From Heligmosomoides polygyrus polygyrus (lineage: Eukaryota; Nematoda; Chromadorea; Rhabditida; Heligmosomidae), in contig OX377206.1 in the NCBI GenBank assembly GCA_947396885.1, positions 85,619,960 through 85,683,959 on the forward strand: 64,000 bases of DNA. The letters are read 5' to 3'. A program made the position numbers and the translations under genes. Shown one piece after another: positions 34,104 to 46,086 of this stretch; positions within the stretch are counted from its first letter, which is position 1, and each line of letters begins with the position of its first letter. The notes under the pieces were generated by a model. It was given only the letters and a program-made list of their open reading frames with translations, made no database searches and was not told where the DNA came from.

Positions 34104-34983
34104 GGAGAACATATATTATTTTGACGTCGAATTGGACACTTTTCAAATCAAATAGGTCATTTTTCACGTCAAATTGGACACTCTTCTAAACCAGTCTAAG
34201 ACCTTTGAAATCAAAGCGAACTCTTCCAAATCGAAATGAGCTTCTTCTACATTGAACTAGAGGCACTCCAAAAATGTTCGAATAATTTTTTGTTCATGGA
34301 AAATTTTAGTACAACTTTATTTAAAGCTTTAATTTACTTCCCAATAAGAGAACACGTAGTTTGAAATTTTATAAAAAACACCTTTCAATGAAAAAACAAC
34401 GATCTAAAGCTTGCTTTGAAGAGCAGGAAGGCGGCCATTATATATCTCCAAAACAGGGATTGCGCCACGCCTCCATCCGAGACTTCACGATTTTTTTCGA
34501 TTGATAACAAAATTGCTGTTTGCATGCAATTTCACATCTGTAATCCTAACTTTCTTGCTGCATGTAAGCAGTATTTACCGTATCAATCAAATAAGCATTG
34601 AGACTTGCTTTTCGAGTGCATGGCGCGATCCAGCCTTTTAATGCACTAAATGACTGCTGCTTTGTTGCGCTTTAAAATAAAACTTGTTTATTTTCGTCAT
34701 TTATTTGTTTCAAAAAATACTTTTTATAAATTTATTACACGTATTGCACAGGTGAACTAAAACATTTCAAGGAAAGATCTACCAAGTTTTTCTTAAACAA
34801 AAAATTATCCTAGCTATCTTAGTGAGTCTGTAAGTTCATCTGCCGACAGGTGGCTTGGACTTGGAAGAGTTCGCTTTCATTTCAAACGTCTTAGGCTAGC
34901 TTAGAAGAATGTCTAATTTGATTTGAAAAAAGTCCAACTTGGTTTTAAAAGTGCCTAATTCGACGTGAAAATTGTATATATGC
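34104..34983. repeat. Long inverted-repeat element, second copy
   Basis: TTTTGACGTCGAATTGGACA at the left and GCCTAATTCGACGTGAAAAT at the right are inverted and built of the same degenerate subrepeats as 27643-28543. The interior is AT-rich and non-coding. Confidence 0.65.
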
Positions 34984-36599
34984 AGCGATCAACGAAGACA
35001 TGAGCTATCCATATTACGTGACATGTCTAAAGACTGCTTCAATCTTGTGTTTCCATAATCCTATAACTAATCTTGTGTTATGCTGTCGCATTGAAAAGTC
35101 ATACGTAACTTATCTGAGCAGATGGCGATGAAGTGAACTTGATAGCGTTTCACTGTTCTTGCTATGAATCAATTGCACTTTAAGAGATAAAACAGGTATG
35201 GTAGTACGTCGCGACAGCAAAAAATAGAATGGTTTTTCCAAGCGAACGGTTCACTCCGACAAGTGATACTACTACCTTTTCAACTTTTTTACAAACTTAA
35301 TTTTGCTATAGCAGAAGGATAGTGCCCAAAGTTCGCGCGATGTACTGTCATCGAAACTTAGCGGTTGTCAAACTGTCATAGGAATATAGCCTAAGAAATC
35401 TAATTATTGTAAATACTACTGTTGTTAAAATTATTAAAGCAGTTTAACAAATAAGCGACCGGTCATCGTCAGTTCACATACAGTGTCCATTTATGAAAAA
35501 GTTAGTGCTGTTTGAACTCTCAAAGGATTCGAACCCTAAACTTCAGCAAAGTCCTTTGGCTCCCAGATCAGCATGGTCTCGCCACGCAATTTACCGGCAG
35601 TCCCGAAGCGAATTAGCGCTAGATGTGCGATTAAAGATGCAACAGGAGATTTCGAATTTATCCTAGTGGGAGGTAATTCGCTTTGTCTGTTGCAGAACAG
35701 TGCCAAATTGAAAATGAACTCTTTTGAGTACATGTCGCAAAAGCGCGCAGCATTGTGGGGTGGGAACGAGCCGGCCAATCATAACCAATCGCAGCCCGAC
35801 TTTACCCACTCCAGGTAATCAGGATACCGACCGTGTACGCCCTCTCTGAATGGGACGCTCACGCGACGCGGCCTAATTGTGGGCGGGAACAGAGTTTTAC
35901 GGCATGCGCTATGTCGCGATAAACCCGGCGGGTTTTGAACGGCGAGATGCTGCAAGGAGATTTATATGCGCAATATTGCGTACTTTTTTCTTTCAGGTGC
36001 TGTCTAGAGGGATCGCTTCATAAAGGACAATGTCATCATCATCGTCTGCTTTCCTCCTCAGCGACAAATGAGCTAAGAAAATTGAGCAAGGGGAAAAAAT
36101 AGTATTTCCCAGTCCTGTCCTGTAGCCGGGACGGTTTGAAGCGGTCCACGCCCCTTAGCGGCGTGATGCCTCAGTGCCTAGCACTGCGGCAAAGTGCCGC
36201 CGAAAATTGCGGCTACACGCTGCAGCACACGGTGCCGCATGCTGCGGCTCTGTTCGCGCCCAATTAATGTCTCCCAGCACAGTAGGGACCTGAGTCCCAC
36301 TAGATAGGAGCGAAATGGGCGAGAACGTGGTGCAATGCCGAAAGACTATGTTTCCCGTCTATGATTGGCTGGCGCGCTGCTAGCTCTCAAAGCTGTGCGC
36401 ATTCGTGGCATGTATCCTATTTTTCACTGACGACGCTCCGAACTGCCTCACGAAAGGACCCTTCTTTACAACTTCTTGGCCGGCACAGGCCACACTGTTC
36501 CTGTTTGTTCCGCTTTTCTAGTAATCCCCCATCTGACTGGGATAGATCAAACATTTCAATTAATTAATGTTTTGCCGAAGGGCTATGCGTCCCGCTGAC
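34984..36599. other. Intergenic, no supported gene
   Basis: ORFs at 35536-35818 overlap on both strands and show no motif. The 36130-36340 part is GC-rich with repeated TGCCGC/GCGGC words but has no clear element boundary. Confidence 0.35.
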
Positions 36600-36978
36600 A
36601 AGAGACGCGCTCCAATCAGCTGACGCTGCTGCAATTTTTAAGTTCGTTCATAACTTTTGCATTAATGGTCCGTAAATGTATAGACATTTTAAGGTAGGCA
36701 TAGTTCTTCAGAATCCTGATTATGAGCACGAAACCGTCCCTAGTGAAGACTCGCTGCGGGAGGGTTCTGCTGCCCTCAAGCTCCGCGCTATTCAGCAGTA
36801 CCCCTCCCGAGCGCATAGGCATACGCAGGCGCGACACGTGACGACGAAATGAGACGAAACGGAACGAACCTGGCTCGCTTGGCAGCTGGACCAGCGGCTT
36901 GAGGTGATGTGGGGCGCTCCACTGCCCGCTGCACCTTGGTAGATCGCACCTATAACTGACGAATTGCCTTCTGGGTAC

Positions 36979-37006
36979 CACACACACACACACACACACA
37001 CACACG
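36979..37006. repeat. (CA)n microsatellite
   Basis: About 13-14 uninterrupted CA units. Confidence 0.95.
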
Positions 37007-37319
37007 GACGAACGGGGGCCACCACGAGGGCAGCAAAACGGTAGCGGCGGCGCAGCACGCATAGAAGCAGCAGCGCAGGGGGTGCGCACGCACTAGCCCA
37101 GCCCAGCAGCCCAGCAGCCCAGCCCGTCAGTGACTAGCGGTGGGGGACGACGACCGTCAGACTTAGGCTGGTGCTCGCACAGAGAGCGTGACGTGCGAGG
37201 AGAGCAGCACGTGTCCAGACAGCGAGGAGCGCGCACAGAGCGTGCCGACGTCGACACGCCAGAACGAACGCTGCTGCTGCTGATGCTGCGGCAGAAACGA
37301 ACCGCTGGGGCCAGCCGCC

Positions 37320-37345
37320 CAGCAGCAGCAGCAGCAGCAGCAGCA
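37320..37345. repeat. (CAG)n microsatellite
   Basis: Eight to nine CAG units within the GC-rich island; they would encode poly-Ala, poly-Ser or poly-Gln depending on frame. Confidence 0.95.
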
Positions 37346-37689
37346 AGAGCATCATCTGATCATCGTCTTGTGACAGCGACAGTACGTTCGGATGTACGTA
37401 ACAGCCTCTGGCATCGTTCGCTGGGTGCACTGCTGTCAGAAGAAGTTCAGCGCCGCGAAGCTTAGAACTACGCGCACGCTCACCTAGTGCAATGCAGTCA
37501 AGGCTATCAGATACTCAGGGGGGGGGGGGCGGCAATCCATCTCAATACTCCCATCAGCTGTTCGCGTTCTCGTCGTGTTGTGGTACACGACGTAAGTCTA
37601 TGCGGTAACGCCGCCACTCTCGAGGGGACGACAGCCACCGCCATAGCCAGTCAGCGCCGGTTAAGCTATGCCCGTAATGACCTACTAGA

Positions 37690-37790
37690 CTGATTATTTG
37701 AGGTTGAATATTCCACTTTGACTTACCGAAAATTCTGAACATTCGAAACCACACGAATATTCGAAAATTTTGCGAGAGCATAACCACAGC
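37690..37790. repeat. Possible degenerate TTCGAA-family remnant
   Basis: ACATTCGAAACC, ACGAATATTCGAAAATTTT and a right end GCGAGAGCATAACCACAG resemble the termini of the family. The left end is not seen. Confidence 0.35.
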
Positions 37791-38277
37791 GCGAAAGCCC
37801 TAGCATAATTATACCTTCTCACGAAGAAGTCCATCAACGCGTTGATCACACTTCTTTATGAAATCCCTGGACGAACGATATCACGCTCTTTTTGTCTTTC
37901 GAGCGATGAGGATCTATTGGAGCACTCTGGCACGCGACAGGGACGAAAGGAGAGGTTTCTGGCGCTCGCTCTAGCAGCGATGATTAATGAGACAATAGGT
38001 GTTGCAGGTGATATCCTTGTCGCAGGGGCATCATATAAATGCTACCGGAGGGAGTGCCCAATCGTTAATTACTCTTCAGTCGGTCATCATAGAGTTAGAT
38101 GCTGCTGTATCACTGCTGTTATTTTTGTTTATCCCCCCCCCCCCTCCCCGACAAGGATTGATCCTTCAGCGCCGCTAGCTTATTCCTTCTATATTCACCA
38201 AATGCTGATTTAAGACGTATTATACTATCAGGCAGTTGCGAAAATAATTACTCCACCGGGCTGGTCTTGTGTGTGAG

Positions 38278-38572
38278 GGCGCGTGTTAGCGCAGTTGGAG
38301 GAGGTGCCGACTGTCGCGTGCACCCGATACCAGGTTCTTGGTACAGTTTTCCCGCCCAGACCAACCAAGCCTTCCATCCTTCAGGTATCGATGGACTACT
38401 GCCAGATTTGTTTCGGAAGGACAGTAAACTGCCTTGTTCATCGGCTGGCTATGGCAAGTCAATTGTGTAGGCCAAATACGCATTCATATTGCCTCCACGA
38501 TATCTTTTAGAAGTACAATGCGCGGCGCATCCCGCATGGGAATGACTAATGCCGGCCATTATCCTAATCGGT
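38278..38572 (+). mobile_element. tRNA-derived SINE, near full length
   Basis: GGGCGCGTGTTAGCGCAGTT begins the tRNA-like head; ACCAACCAAGCCTTCCATCC and GCGCGGCGCATCCCGCATGG mark body and tail. Confidence 0.85.
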
Positions 38573-38751
38573 GGTCTATACAAATAAGCCGATATTCTTC
38601 ACCTGAATATACCATTTTAAATTAACTTATACACACCATCCTGACCTTCAAAAACTATCCTTTTTTCTCGTATAGTTCTTTCTTGTGTTTTTCTTTTTTT
38701 TGAATGCTAGAAAAAATTGGATGATACGATCGTCGGGCAACTATACTCTAT

Positions 38752-38935
38752 GGGCGCGCATATAGAGCTCGAGGGAGGCCCCGGTTGTAGTGTACACCCT
38801 TAATCGATTGAAAGCTTGGGTCCCGCCTAAGCCGACAAAGGTTTCAATCCCTACCTGTGAATATTAGTAGAAATGGACTGGCAATCCCACAGAGGATTCA
38901 TTAACGCCGATCTTTGTCTATCATCCTCATGCTAT
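38752..38935 (+). mobile_element. tRNA-derived SINE, diverged and internally deleted
   Basis: GGGCGCGCATATAGAGCTCG, GGGTCCCGCCTAAGCCGACA and ATTCATTAACGCCGATCTTT preserve the family order in a shortened copy. Confidence 0.6.
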
Positions 38936-38946
38936 ATTAGCCCAAA

Positions 38947-39338
38947 CTAGGAAGCTGGCAGAGTAGACAGCTCGTAAAACCACGAACGTGTTTGGTTCGG
39001 AATCGCCTTTGCATCGGATAGTAAGCTCGGGTTTCGCGAAGTTCTCTTGCGCGGATATTTATTTAAAGGGAAAACCAAAGTGATGATGGCCAGATGGCGA
39101 CAGACGCTTAATAACAAGGAGTGCTCGTTAAATCGTAACCCAATATGGCTATCCGGATGATGACGGCAAACATGACAGTTTCTTACGGTGTCAAGGCATT
39201 TAGCTTCATTTAGCTCTAATCGGCTTAGCGAGGAAGAAGCAGAGAGAGAGAGATGCCCTAGAGATCTGGCCGATGAACAGCACTTCAACGTCCGCGTATG
39301 GATTATTGCTCCACTTCTGGACCGTGTGATAACCATAG
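38947..39338. other. Unassigned sequence between SINE copies
   Basis: A 145-aa open frame on the minus strand (39384-38947) starts inside the neighbouring SINE and has no recognisable motif. I do not annotate it as a gene. Confidence 0.3.
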
Positions 39339-39629
39339 GACGCGTGGTAGCGCAGTCGGAGGAGGCTCCGACTGTCGCGTGCACTCAAATCGAGGTTCTT
39401 GGTTCGGTGACCGCCCAGGTCCACTAACCTTTCAGTCCCTCCAGGGTTGATACATTGGTTCTAGATCTAAAATACTGAAATACCCACCGGTTGACCACCG
39501 CAAGTCATTATTGTATAGGCTACATGTGCATTCAAGTTGCTTCCAGGACATCCCATAGAATGGTAATGCGTGTCGCATCCGGAAAGGGATTGCAGAAGAG
39601 ATTAATTAACGCCGTCCTTTATCCTTTAT
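39339..39629 (+). mobile_element. tRNA-derived SINE, subfamily with GAGGTTCTTGGTTCG
   Basis: The head GTGGTAGCGCAGTCGGAGGA and B-box region GGTTCTTGGTTCGG differ from the main type. It ends AATTAACGCCGTCCTTTATC. Confidence 0.8.
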
Positions 39630-39638
39630 GACAATCAC

Positions 39639-39745
39639 GAGCGCTTGTAGCGCACTCGGCGAAGACGCCGCCTCGGACGTGCATCCTGAATCGATCAGAT
39701 GATCGGGTCTTATCTAGGCCAACATAGACATCAGTTCTTCTGTTG
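39639..39745 (+). mobile_element. tRNA-derived SINE, head fragment
   Basis: GAGCGCTTGTAGCGCACTCG followed by GACGTGCATCCTGAATCGAT; directly downstream of another copy. Confidence 0.55.
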
Positions 39746-41375
39746 AACTATAGCACTTCTACCAAATGTTTGGGAAAAGTGCATTGAATCGCACTGGTCT
39801 CTGTTGATGTTCTCTAATGATGTGATCTCTGTTAGTCAATCTGTGACATTTTCAGGTAAACGATCCCCCTTCGTGCAACTATTTTCGCAACACGATAGTG
39901 AAAAGGATGGAATAAAATCAGCATTTTCTGCACCTCATGATCAATGAAACAAGAGTGCTTCTGCATTGTTTTCTATCCTAACATGCTCAACTCGGTACTA
40001 TTCGTTACGTGAGAAGGGGCCGCACTAGACTAATAAAAATACATCAAAGAGGCGTCTCACTTAGACAGGCGCACGCGGTCGATGATCTTATTGGCTACCG
40101 CGTGTTCGGTCGGTTCTATGATTGGTTTCAAGTGGCTGGCGTGTTCGCGGCTCCCTACGTATGCCACTTTAGCGACTAGTACCAGATTCGCAGACTGTCT
40201 TTAAACCACTACCCCTAGTCCTCTCAGCTCGGGCTCCTTCCTGCCATACTGATACCTATACTCGTTTCTTACTTCGGTATTGGTCTTGAGTGCCATCCCT
40301 ACCTGAGATTCGTTTGAGAGGTAACAATAGCGTATTCGTAAATTTTTGACATTCGACAATTCCCTTATAATGTGACATCGGAAGGTGTGTGAGCCTGTAG
40401 CCATTAAAAAGTTATTTCCAGTAAAAAGTATATGGGCATGAGCGATTGTAGGAGCGTCGTCACTTTCGGTGAGCATGCCTCCCTCATTTATTAAAAATCT
40501 CTTTTTAGGCAAAAAATAGCAACTCTTAAGCTCATTAGGAATGCCTTGTGCCTCATGATCACATGGATCTTACATGATCAGCAAGTTGATGCACTCTCAT
40601 TTTTGATTACCATCTAACACACCTGCTTACTTGACTGCAAATTCGGGTACTTCACAAACACTGTGACCTCGTGTACTCGCAGCGGTCAACTGGAAGGACA
40701 ACTGTAGTTCACCGAAAAAACTGAACGGAAGGTGTTGTGTTTCTCCTTTACTCGACCAAGACATAATTTGAGACATATTCTTCGGCAAGCTTTAATCCAC
40801 TTCAGACTCCCGCTCAAAACGGTCAGTTCCACTACCGGTGAAATTCCGTTCATTTGCCGGTGGCCTATAGTTACCCTTCCAATTGAACGTTTACGAGAAG
40901 GGCAGTTGAGGACTTGTCCATTCAAATGAACAGCGTCACTTAAAAACTGAAAATGACGTGAGAAGGGGTGCATTCCCCAATCGAGAAATGCGCTCTCTCC
41001 CGACATGCCTTCCTCAACAACTGAGGATTTCTCGACCGTTTAGTAGTCGCACTATTCAACGCAGGCATTTGGCCACGCCCCTTTTTGGATTTTAGGGAAG
41101 AACGCCGCACCGAATTTCACCTTCATTGCCACCGTGTCGCGTCGCGTCGCGGCGCGATGCGTCAGCTTGATATGATATGACATCGGCACCGCTGAAGACA
41201 TCGCATCCCGTGACCGTAGACTATTTATAGTTCTTGCACAGTATACACCACAAATAACACAATTTCTCTAATTGCTAACGCTTATGTAAGCCGTCGTAAT
41301 CCAAGAATTATATTTGCAGTAAGCGCGAATAGGCTAGTTAGTTGAGCCCTGTGCTGACCGTCAATTGAAGAACCA
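39746..41375. other. Intergenic with two unrecognised minus-strand ORFs
   Basis: ORFs at 40512-40201 (103 aa) and 41006-40686 (106 aa) are the longest here. Neither shows a motif I recognise, and I find no convincing splice sites linking them. They may be chance frames or the remains of a transposon. CGTCGCGTCGCGG simple repeats lie near 41137-41157. Confidence 0.25.
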
Positions 41376-41500
41376 GGGGCCGGGTTCATCAACGACTAAT
41401 CCACGGGTATAGGGGGTAGAATACCCATGATGAAGTCTGCGACTCTGTCTCTTATCTCTACCCCTTATACCCGGGTTTAATTGCTGATGAATTCGGCCAC
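41376..41500. repeat. MITE with GGGCCGGGTTCATCAA termini
   Basis: The left end GGGGCCGGGTTCATCAACGA is inverted at the right end TTGCTGATGAATTCGGCCAC. Inside, GGGTATAGGGGGTAGAATAC faces its complement CTCTACCCCTTATACCC. A second copy is at 57450-57613. Confidence 0.75.
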
Positions 41501-41929
41501 AGGGAACTATTCTGCGTTTGTACCATGTAGCATTCATATGCGCAACAAAATCCACTCATGAGTGCAATCCCATTTGGAGGAGGGGACTCCACCTTATATA
41601 CTCCTGGTCCTCTTCGCGTGTGCACCCCAGTGTTTGATAAACTTACAATCGGAAAAAACCCGTCTGAGTTATTGACCGTAATTTCGGAGTGAAATTCAGG
41701 GAAATCGTTATGGGTGGCGTATCCGTTGCCTATCCCTCTGCTAATCAGTCGCTGCAGCTAGTGATATTTGCTTGCATACTTCTCCGGCGCAAATAGGGTT
41801 GGGGGGGGGGGGGCTTCTGATGGGCAGAAAATCCCATAGAGCGTCGTAATGTCCTTCATCCCTGGGTCCAACGCATAAAGCTGTAGTAAGGGCGTTCCAT
41901 GGTTAATAAAAACCATGTTTGAATCGTTT

Positions 41930-42140
41930 TTATGTGTAAGGTGGAATCCTTCGGCGAGTAGCGTTCTACCCCCCCCCCTCCCGCTCTTTAAACAGAGGCG
42001 TGGTAAACGTCTGCGTCTTCACTATCTCGTAAGGCAACCACTGGACTCTCGAGCAAGCCCAGGGGGTTGGGGGTGGGTGGGCCAGAGGGACGAGGGGTAG
42101 AACACTCGACCCCCGAATCCCCCCCCCCCCCATTGGGATT
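41930..42140. repeat. GC-rich GTAGAACG repeat bounded by poly-C
   Basis: Inverted relative of 22922-23098 (CTTTAAACAGAGGCGTGG, GCAACCACTGGACTCTCGAG, GGGTAGAACACTCGACCCCC), followed by poly-C and ATTGGGATTACATC, a degraded end of the neighbouring MITE family. Confidence 0.65.
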
Positions 42141-42188
42141 ACATCGCTTTTCGTTACTATCACATTCGTAATGTGTCATACTCAACAT

Positions 42189-42350
42189 GTGTGGGTGCAA
42201 TCTCAATGGGGGGGGGGGTCCACCTTACTCTCTCAAGAAAGCTAAGGGGGCTTGTTGGGGGGAGGGGAGGGTGGACAACACCAAGAAGACGCCGGGTAGA
42301 ACGCCCGTGCAGTTATAAGGTGGACCCCTCCATTGGGATCGCACCCGAAA
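42189..42350. repeat. MITE with GGGTGCAATCTCAATGGGGG termini
   Basis: Left end GGGTGCAATCTCAATGGGGG, right end CCCTCCATTGGGATCGCACCC. TCCACCTTA and TATAAGGTGGA are the inner part of the inverted repeat. Confidence 0.75.
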
Positions 42351-42465
42351 AGCAGAGGAATAATACAAGAAACACTTGAAAAGTAGCAAAATGGGAACGA
42401 TTTTCTGCACTTCAGTTGTTAGCTTCAGAATATTTAATGACTCATTCAGACTTTCTCAATTTCAG

Positions 42466-43600
42466 CAGTGACGAGTACGACTTACATCTGGAGATCGCAC
42501 ATCTAAGCGTCACCAAGGTATATGCTAATTAATCATTTAGGTAAGTCTTGCGATTCAGATTTCCATTTTTATTCGTGTTTTCCGTCACAATTGCACACGG
42601 TGCGGTCTATGTCTGTCACATATTCTTTAAATTTTGCATATCAACGCAACATGGTAGAAATGAGTGCAAATCTAGACATTGGGGAGAGGGTCATTTCTGT
42701 CATTGACAACTTTCCGCTCCACTCCCGAAGAGCCACTACCACCTTCTACAGCTACCGTGTATACGAGCGGGTGCTAAAATTCTAAGTTTTATGGATTTCT
42801 GGGCAAATTCTCCGCGTATTAGACATTAGACGGAGTAGATAGGGTCGAACCCAAGCGCCTTCTTGACTTCTAGACCCTTAGCTTCCGCATGACCTTGTAG
42901 CGCTAGCAAATCTAACCAGACATCGTGGAACAAACACCATGCGAATAAATACAGGAAAAGCGAAAGGCAAAAGGTCGGAATTCCAAGCGAGCCCTTAGTG
43001 ACTGACTCACCACTCGTATTAGTGCATCCACTTGCTGATCAGGAATTCCCTGTGATCCCATAAACACCAGACACCTTTCATGAAACTGCAAGTGATTGAA
43101 TGATTTAAATGAAAAGAGAACAAAAACAATATTCAAATTACATACTGTCAACAGGACAATGAAACGAATCAGAAGGTGGCGCTGTATGGCCGAAGGCTGG
43201 AGACTAGACCGGCAGGAGTACAGGAATTGTGAAATGGCTGACACAAATTTCGAAATCGATTCTGGGGTTTCTGTCCGTTCTCGTGCAAGGCAACAGTGAA
43301 ATGCTGAAGCGGTTGGTCGGTTTCGCGGCGGGATCACCAATGACTGTGCCTGCAGCTGAGGAACGTTTCGAAAAAATTATCGCAGCTGCGGGCATTGCGA
43401 CCGCGTACGTAGCTCTCTCCGAAGATGAAAAACGCTACCGTTTCCCTCTGCGTCGGCATTCCTCGGAAATGCCGTGTTCCACTTCCTGAAGCCGTTCACA
43501 TGCGTATCCTTCAGAAGTACGCCTACTCGCGAGGAGATCAACGCCCTCCCGCCGATGTATTCGGGAAGTTGTACGGTAAGAAAGTTCCTTTCATAACAAA
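42466..43600 (+). CDS. Weak candidate exons of an unrecognised gene
   Basis: A 52-nt exon at 42466-42517 has a strong acceptor (CTCAATTTCAG) and donor (GTATAT) and reads SDEYDLHLEIAHLSVTK. A further open stretch reads NMVEMSANLDIGERVISVID (about 42649-42708), and another 43289-43486 reads KRLVGFAAGSPMTVPAAEER and onwards to a stop. From about 43425 a second frame (RKCRVPLPEAVHMRILQKYA) is also open. I cannot join these into one model and recognise no family. They could be a real small gene or a decayed one. Confidence 0.2.
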
Positions 43601-43756
43601 CAACCATAGGTTCTAGTACAACACGAAAAAGGCTAGTAGGGAAGGGACGTTGTTCAGACAGGATACACCAGAGTATAAGGAAGGAAGGAAGTGGATCAAT
43701 ATTGCCACAGGTTGGGGGAAACGGACCACTCTCTGTCTCTTTCAGAATCGCAAACT

Positions 43757-43975
43757 TTAGACCAACCAAGCCTTGCATCCCTCCCGAGTCGATGAATTCG
43801 TACTATTCGTGCATGGGAGGGATAAAAAGCTGATTTCCCTATCGGTTATCCATCACAAATTATCAATGTGCACCCGAAATCCACATAGCACAGAACCCTC
43901 ATGAAAACACGTAGAAGTAGAATACATGGCGCAACCCACCCGATGACTTAGTAACGCAGATATTTAACCTTTACC
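43757..43975 (+). mobile_element. tRNA-derived SINE, 3' part
   Basis: AGACCAACCAAGCCTTGCAT through AGAATACATGGCGCAACCCA and TTAGTAACGCAGATATTTA; the tRNA-like head is missing. Confidence 0.6.
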
Positions 43976-45409
43976 ATGACAGAGAAAGAAGGTAGCTCTC
44001 TCGTGACTTGCACCACAATGCAGTCAGAGTTGGACGGGCGGGGTCCAGCTGGGATCGAGCGGCAGGCGAAGCACGCGGCATCACGTCATCAAAATGTCGG
44101 CTGTTTTGCTTCAGCGCTAACGTAAGCATAATGCCGCGCCGCGACTGCAGGAATGAATCGCGTAGCACGGGTTCGCTCTCTTTAGGGCAATGCGAAACGA
44201 ATGTCGCCTCAGTGGTCTTGTTTTGCCTCCATCAGGTCCCTGAGGAAGAAAAAACCGAATGACCTCACGTCGGTCAAAGGACAAGAAACCAGCTGCTTTT
44301 TTTGTAACAACAGTCACATAGTTGGCCTTGCCATCAATCAACCATTTCAAAATACCATACTCATACCATGGTTATTGTGTAGTAGTGTTAAAAACTGATC
44401 ATATTTGAAAAGATCAGACACAATATGGGTTGTGGTGCTCCTAGATGATGACGTTTCTTGACCCTATTTCTCTTCTATTGGGTCATTGAACGGGTTAGGT
44501 AACATTTACGAAAGTGAAACACTTGCTCTACCGTAGCCTCTACAGCGGAAGTATACACGCCCAGGAGGAAGTGGATCGCAAAATGACCTTCAACATGATT
44601 GACACTGCAGACGCTCTATTTCTTCCTACACTACCTTCATTTTTGCGTCGTTACTGAACAGATAGAGAGGATAGAAACTTAACCACCTGGCCTAGGCCGG
44701 AGCCGAAAACCTACCAATAAAGAGCATGGACAGAGAAAAAGCTGGTTTGATAATGGAGTTGGGCGCAACCTTGCTTAGAGAAGATCAGAAGGTGCTTTGC
44801 CTCTTTAGCATTTCATCGAGAGGCCAGTAACTGTTTCACCGTGCGAAGGTTTTCGATCGACTTCAGAGGAGTGGAAGGTCAGAAAGGAAGTGAGACCGAA
44901 AGAACCAAGAATTCGGAGCAGGTCCAGAGCGGGATCTACCCTCTTCAATTTTCACAACATCCATACAAATCTGTACGGTTGAGTATGTATAATGAGAGGT
45001 TTCCTAAAGATCAGAGCACGCGATCTAATACATTGATTGGCGCAGCCGATTCTCATATGGACATGCTATTTTCGGGCCAGGCGAGCGCTGCCCATCCGAT
45101 CACCTAGACTTCGCAGAAGTTGATAGGTTTTAACCTCATTTTTGCGGCTATATGATACAGTGTGTTGAGAATTCAAATTTTAAGGCTGTATTATGACTTT
45201 AGAATGGAAGGCGTTTCTTCTCGTCCTCAATTTACACGTTTTTTCGTTGTAGGATGTAAATGTCCCAATTTTTCTTTCTTAAATCATTGTCTGACTTACT
45301 CTAATAAGCTCTCCGTATCACATCGTTAAAGAACAAAAGACTTCTGAAAAAAGTGACAACGTGATAGAAAAAACTCGCGCCTTATTGCATTTAAATGTTA
45401 GAAGGATGG
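43976..45409. other. Intergenic, no supported gene
   Basis: Short ORFs occur on both strands (for example 44008-44262 and 44841-45107) without motifs or splice context. No repeat structure stands out. Confidence 0.35.
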
Positions 45410-45419
45410 AAATGGGAAT

Positions 45420-45595
45420 AATAACGGAGGAGTGGCGTTCTACCTCCCGCCCTTTAAACAGAGGCGTGGCAAATGTCTGCGTCTCCACTATCTCGTAAGG
45501 CAGCCACTGGACTCTAGAGCAAGCCCAGGGGGTTGGGGGGTGGGCGGGCCAGGGGGACGAGGGGGTAGAACGCTCGACCCCCATAATAACGTGCT
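45420..45595. repeat. GC-rich GTAGAACG repeat, best preserved copy
   Basis: GAGGAGTGGCGTTCTACCTC, CTATCTCGTAAGGCAGCCAC and GGGGGTAGAACGCTCGACCC match 22922-23098 closely in inverse orientation. Confidence 0.75.
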
Positions 45596-46086
45596 TCAAT
45601 GAGAAAATAGGTGCAATGAGGACGAGGAGAAAATGTTTGTCTGGCCAGATAACTTCACTCTGGTTAAAGTTAAGGGTAAAAAGTAGACATGAATGATCAA
45701 TTGCTCAACAAGAAATTTAGAAGATTTTTAGACATTTGTCCATCGCATTCATGCGTTTCACCATTCCACCTTTTTCCATTAATTCTTGTTATTGATTCTT
45801 CAACGAAGTTACCCGGCCAGGCAAACATTTTCTCCTTGATCTCACCATAGGGCGTTATAATTTTTCTCTTCTTATGGTCCCCACAGCTCATATGTGAGAA
45901 GGAGGTTAACTTCGTTTGATTTTTCTTCTCAGAAACTATGTATTGCCCTGTTGCTTAAATTTCTCAGTAACTTCATTGCTGTGTTTGAATACGAGTAATT
46001 CAAGAGAGAAAAATAAATTCCGTTGAAACATCAGCAGGGGAGCGATTATGGAGAATAACGCGCTCCAATGAAAACAAGATGATGTT

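Larger units (their letters stand above)
36600..37560. other. GC-rich island with microsatellites
   Basis: This stretch is visibly richer in G+C and CpG than its surroundings. It contains a (CA)n run at about 36979-37006, a CAGCCCAGCAGCCC array at about 37096-37127, a (CAG)n run at 37320-37345 and a poly-G tract near 37519-37529. Long ORFs on both strands (36616-37089 minus, 37130-37465 plus) follow from base composition. A promoter or 5' exon of an unrecognised gene is possible but unproven. Confidence 0.45.

Noticed and set aside
37130..37465. Ala-rich 111-aa ORF
   Set aside because: Driven by the CAG microsatellite and high GC; no splice context or motif.
38947..39384. 145-aa minus-strand ORF
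   Set aside because: Starts in a SINE and has no recognisable domain or codon pattern.
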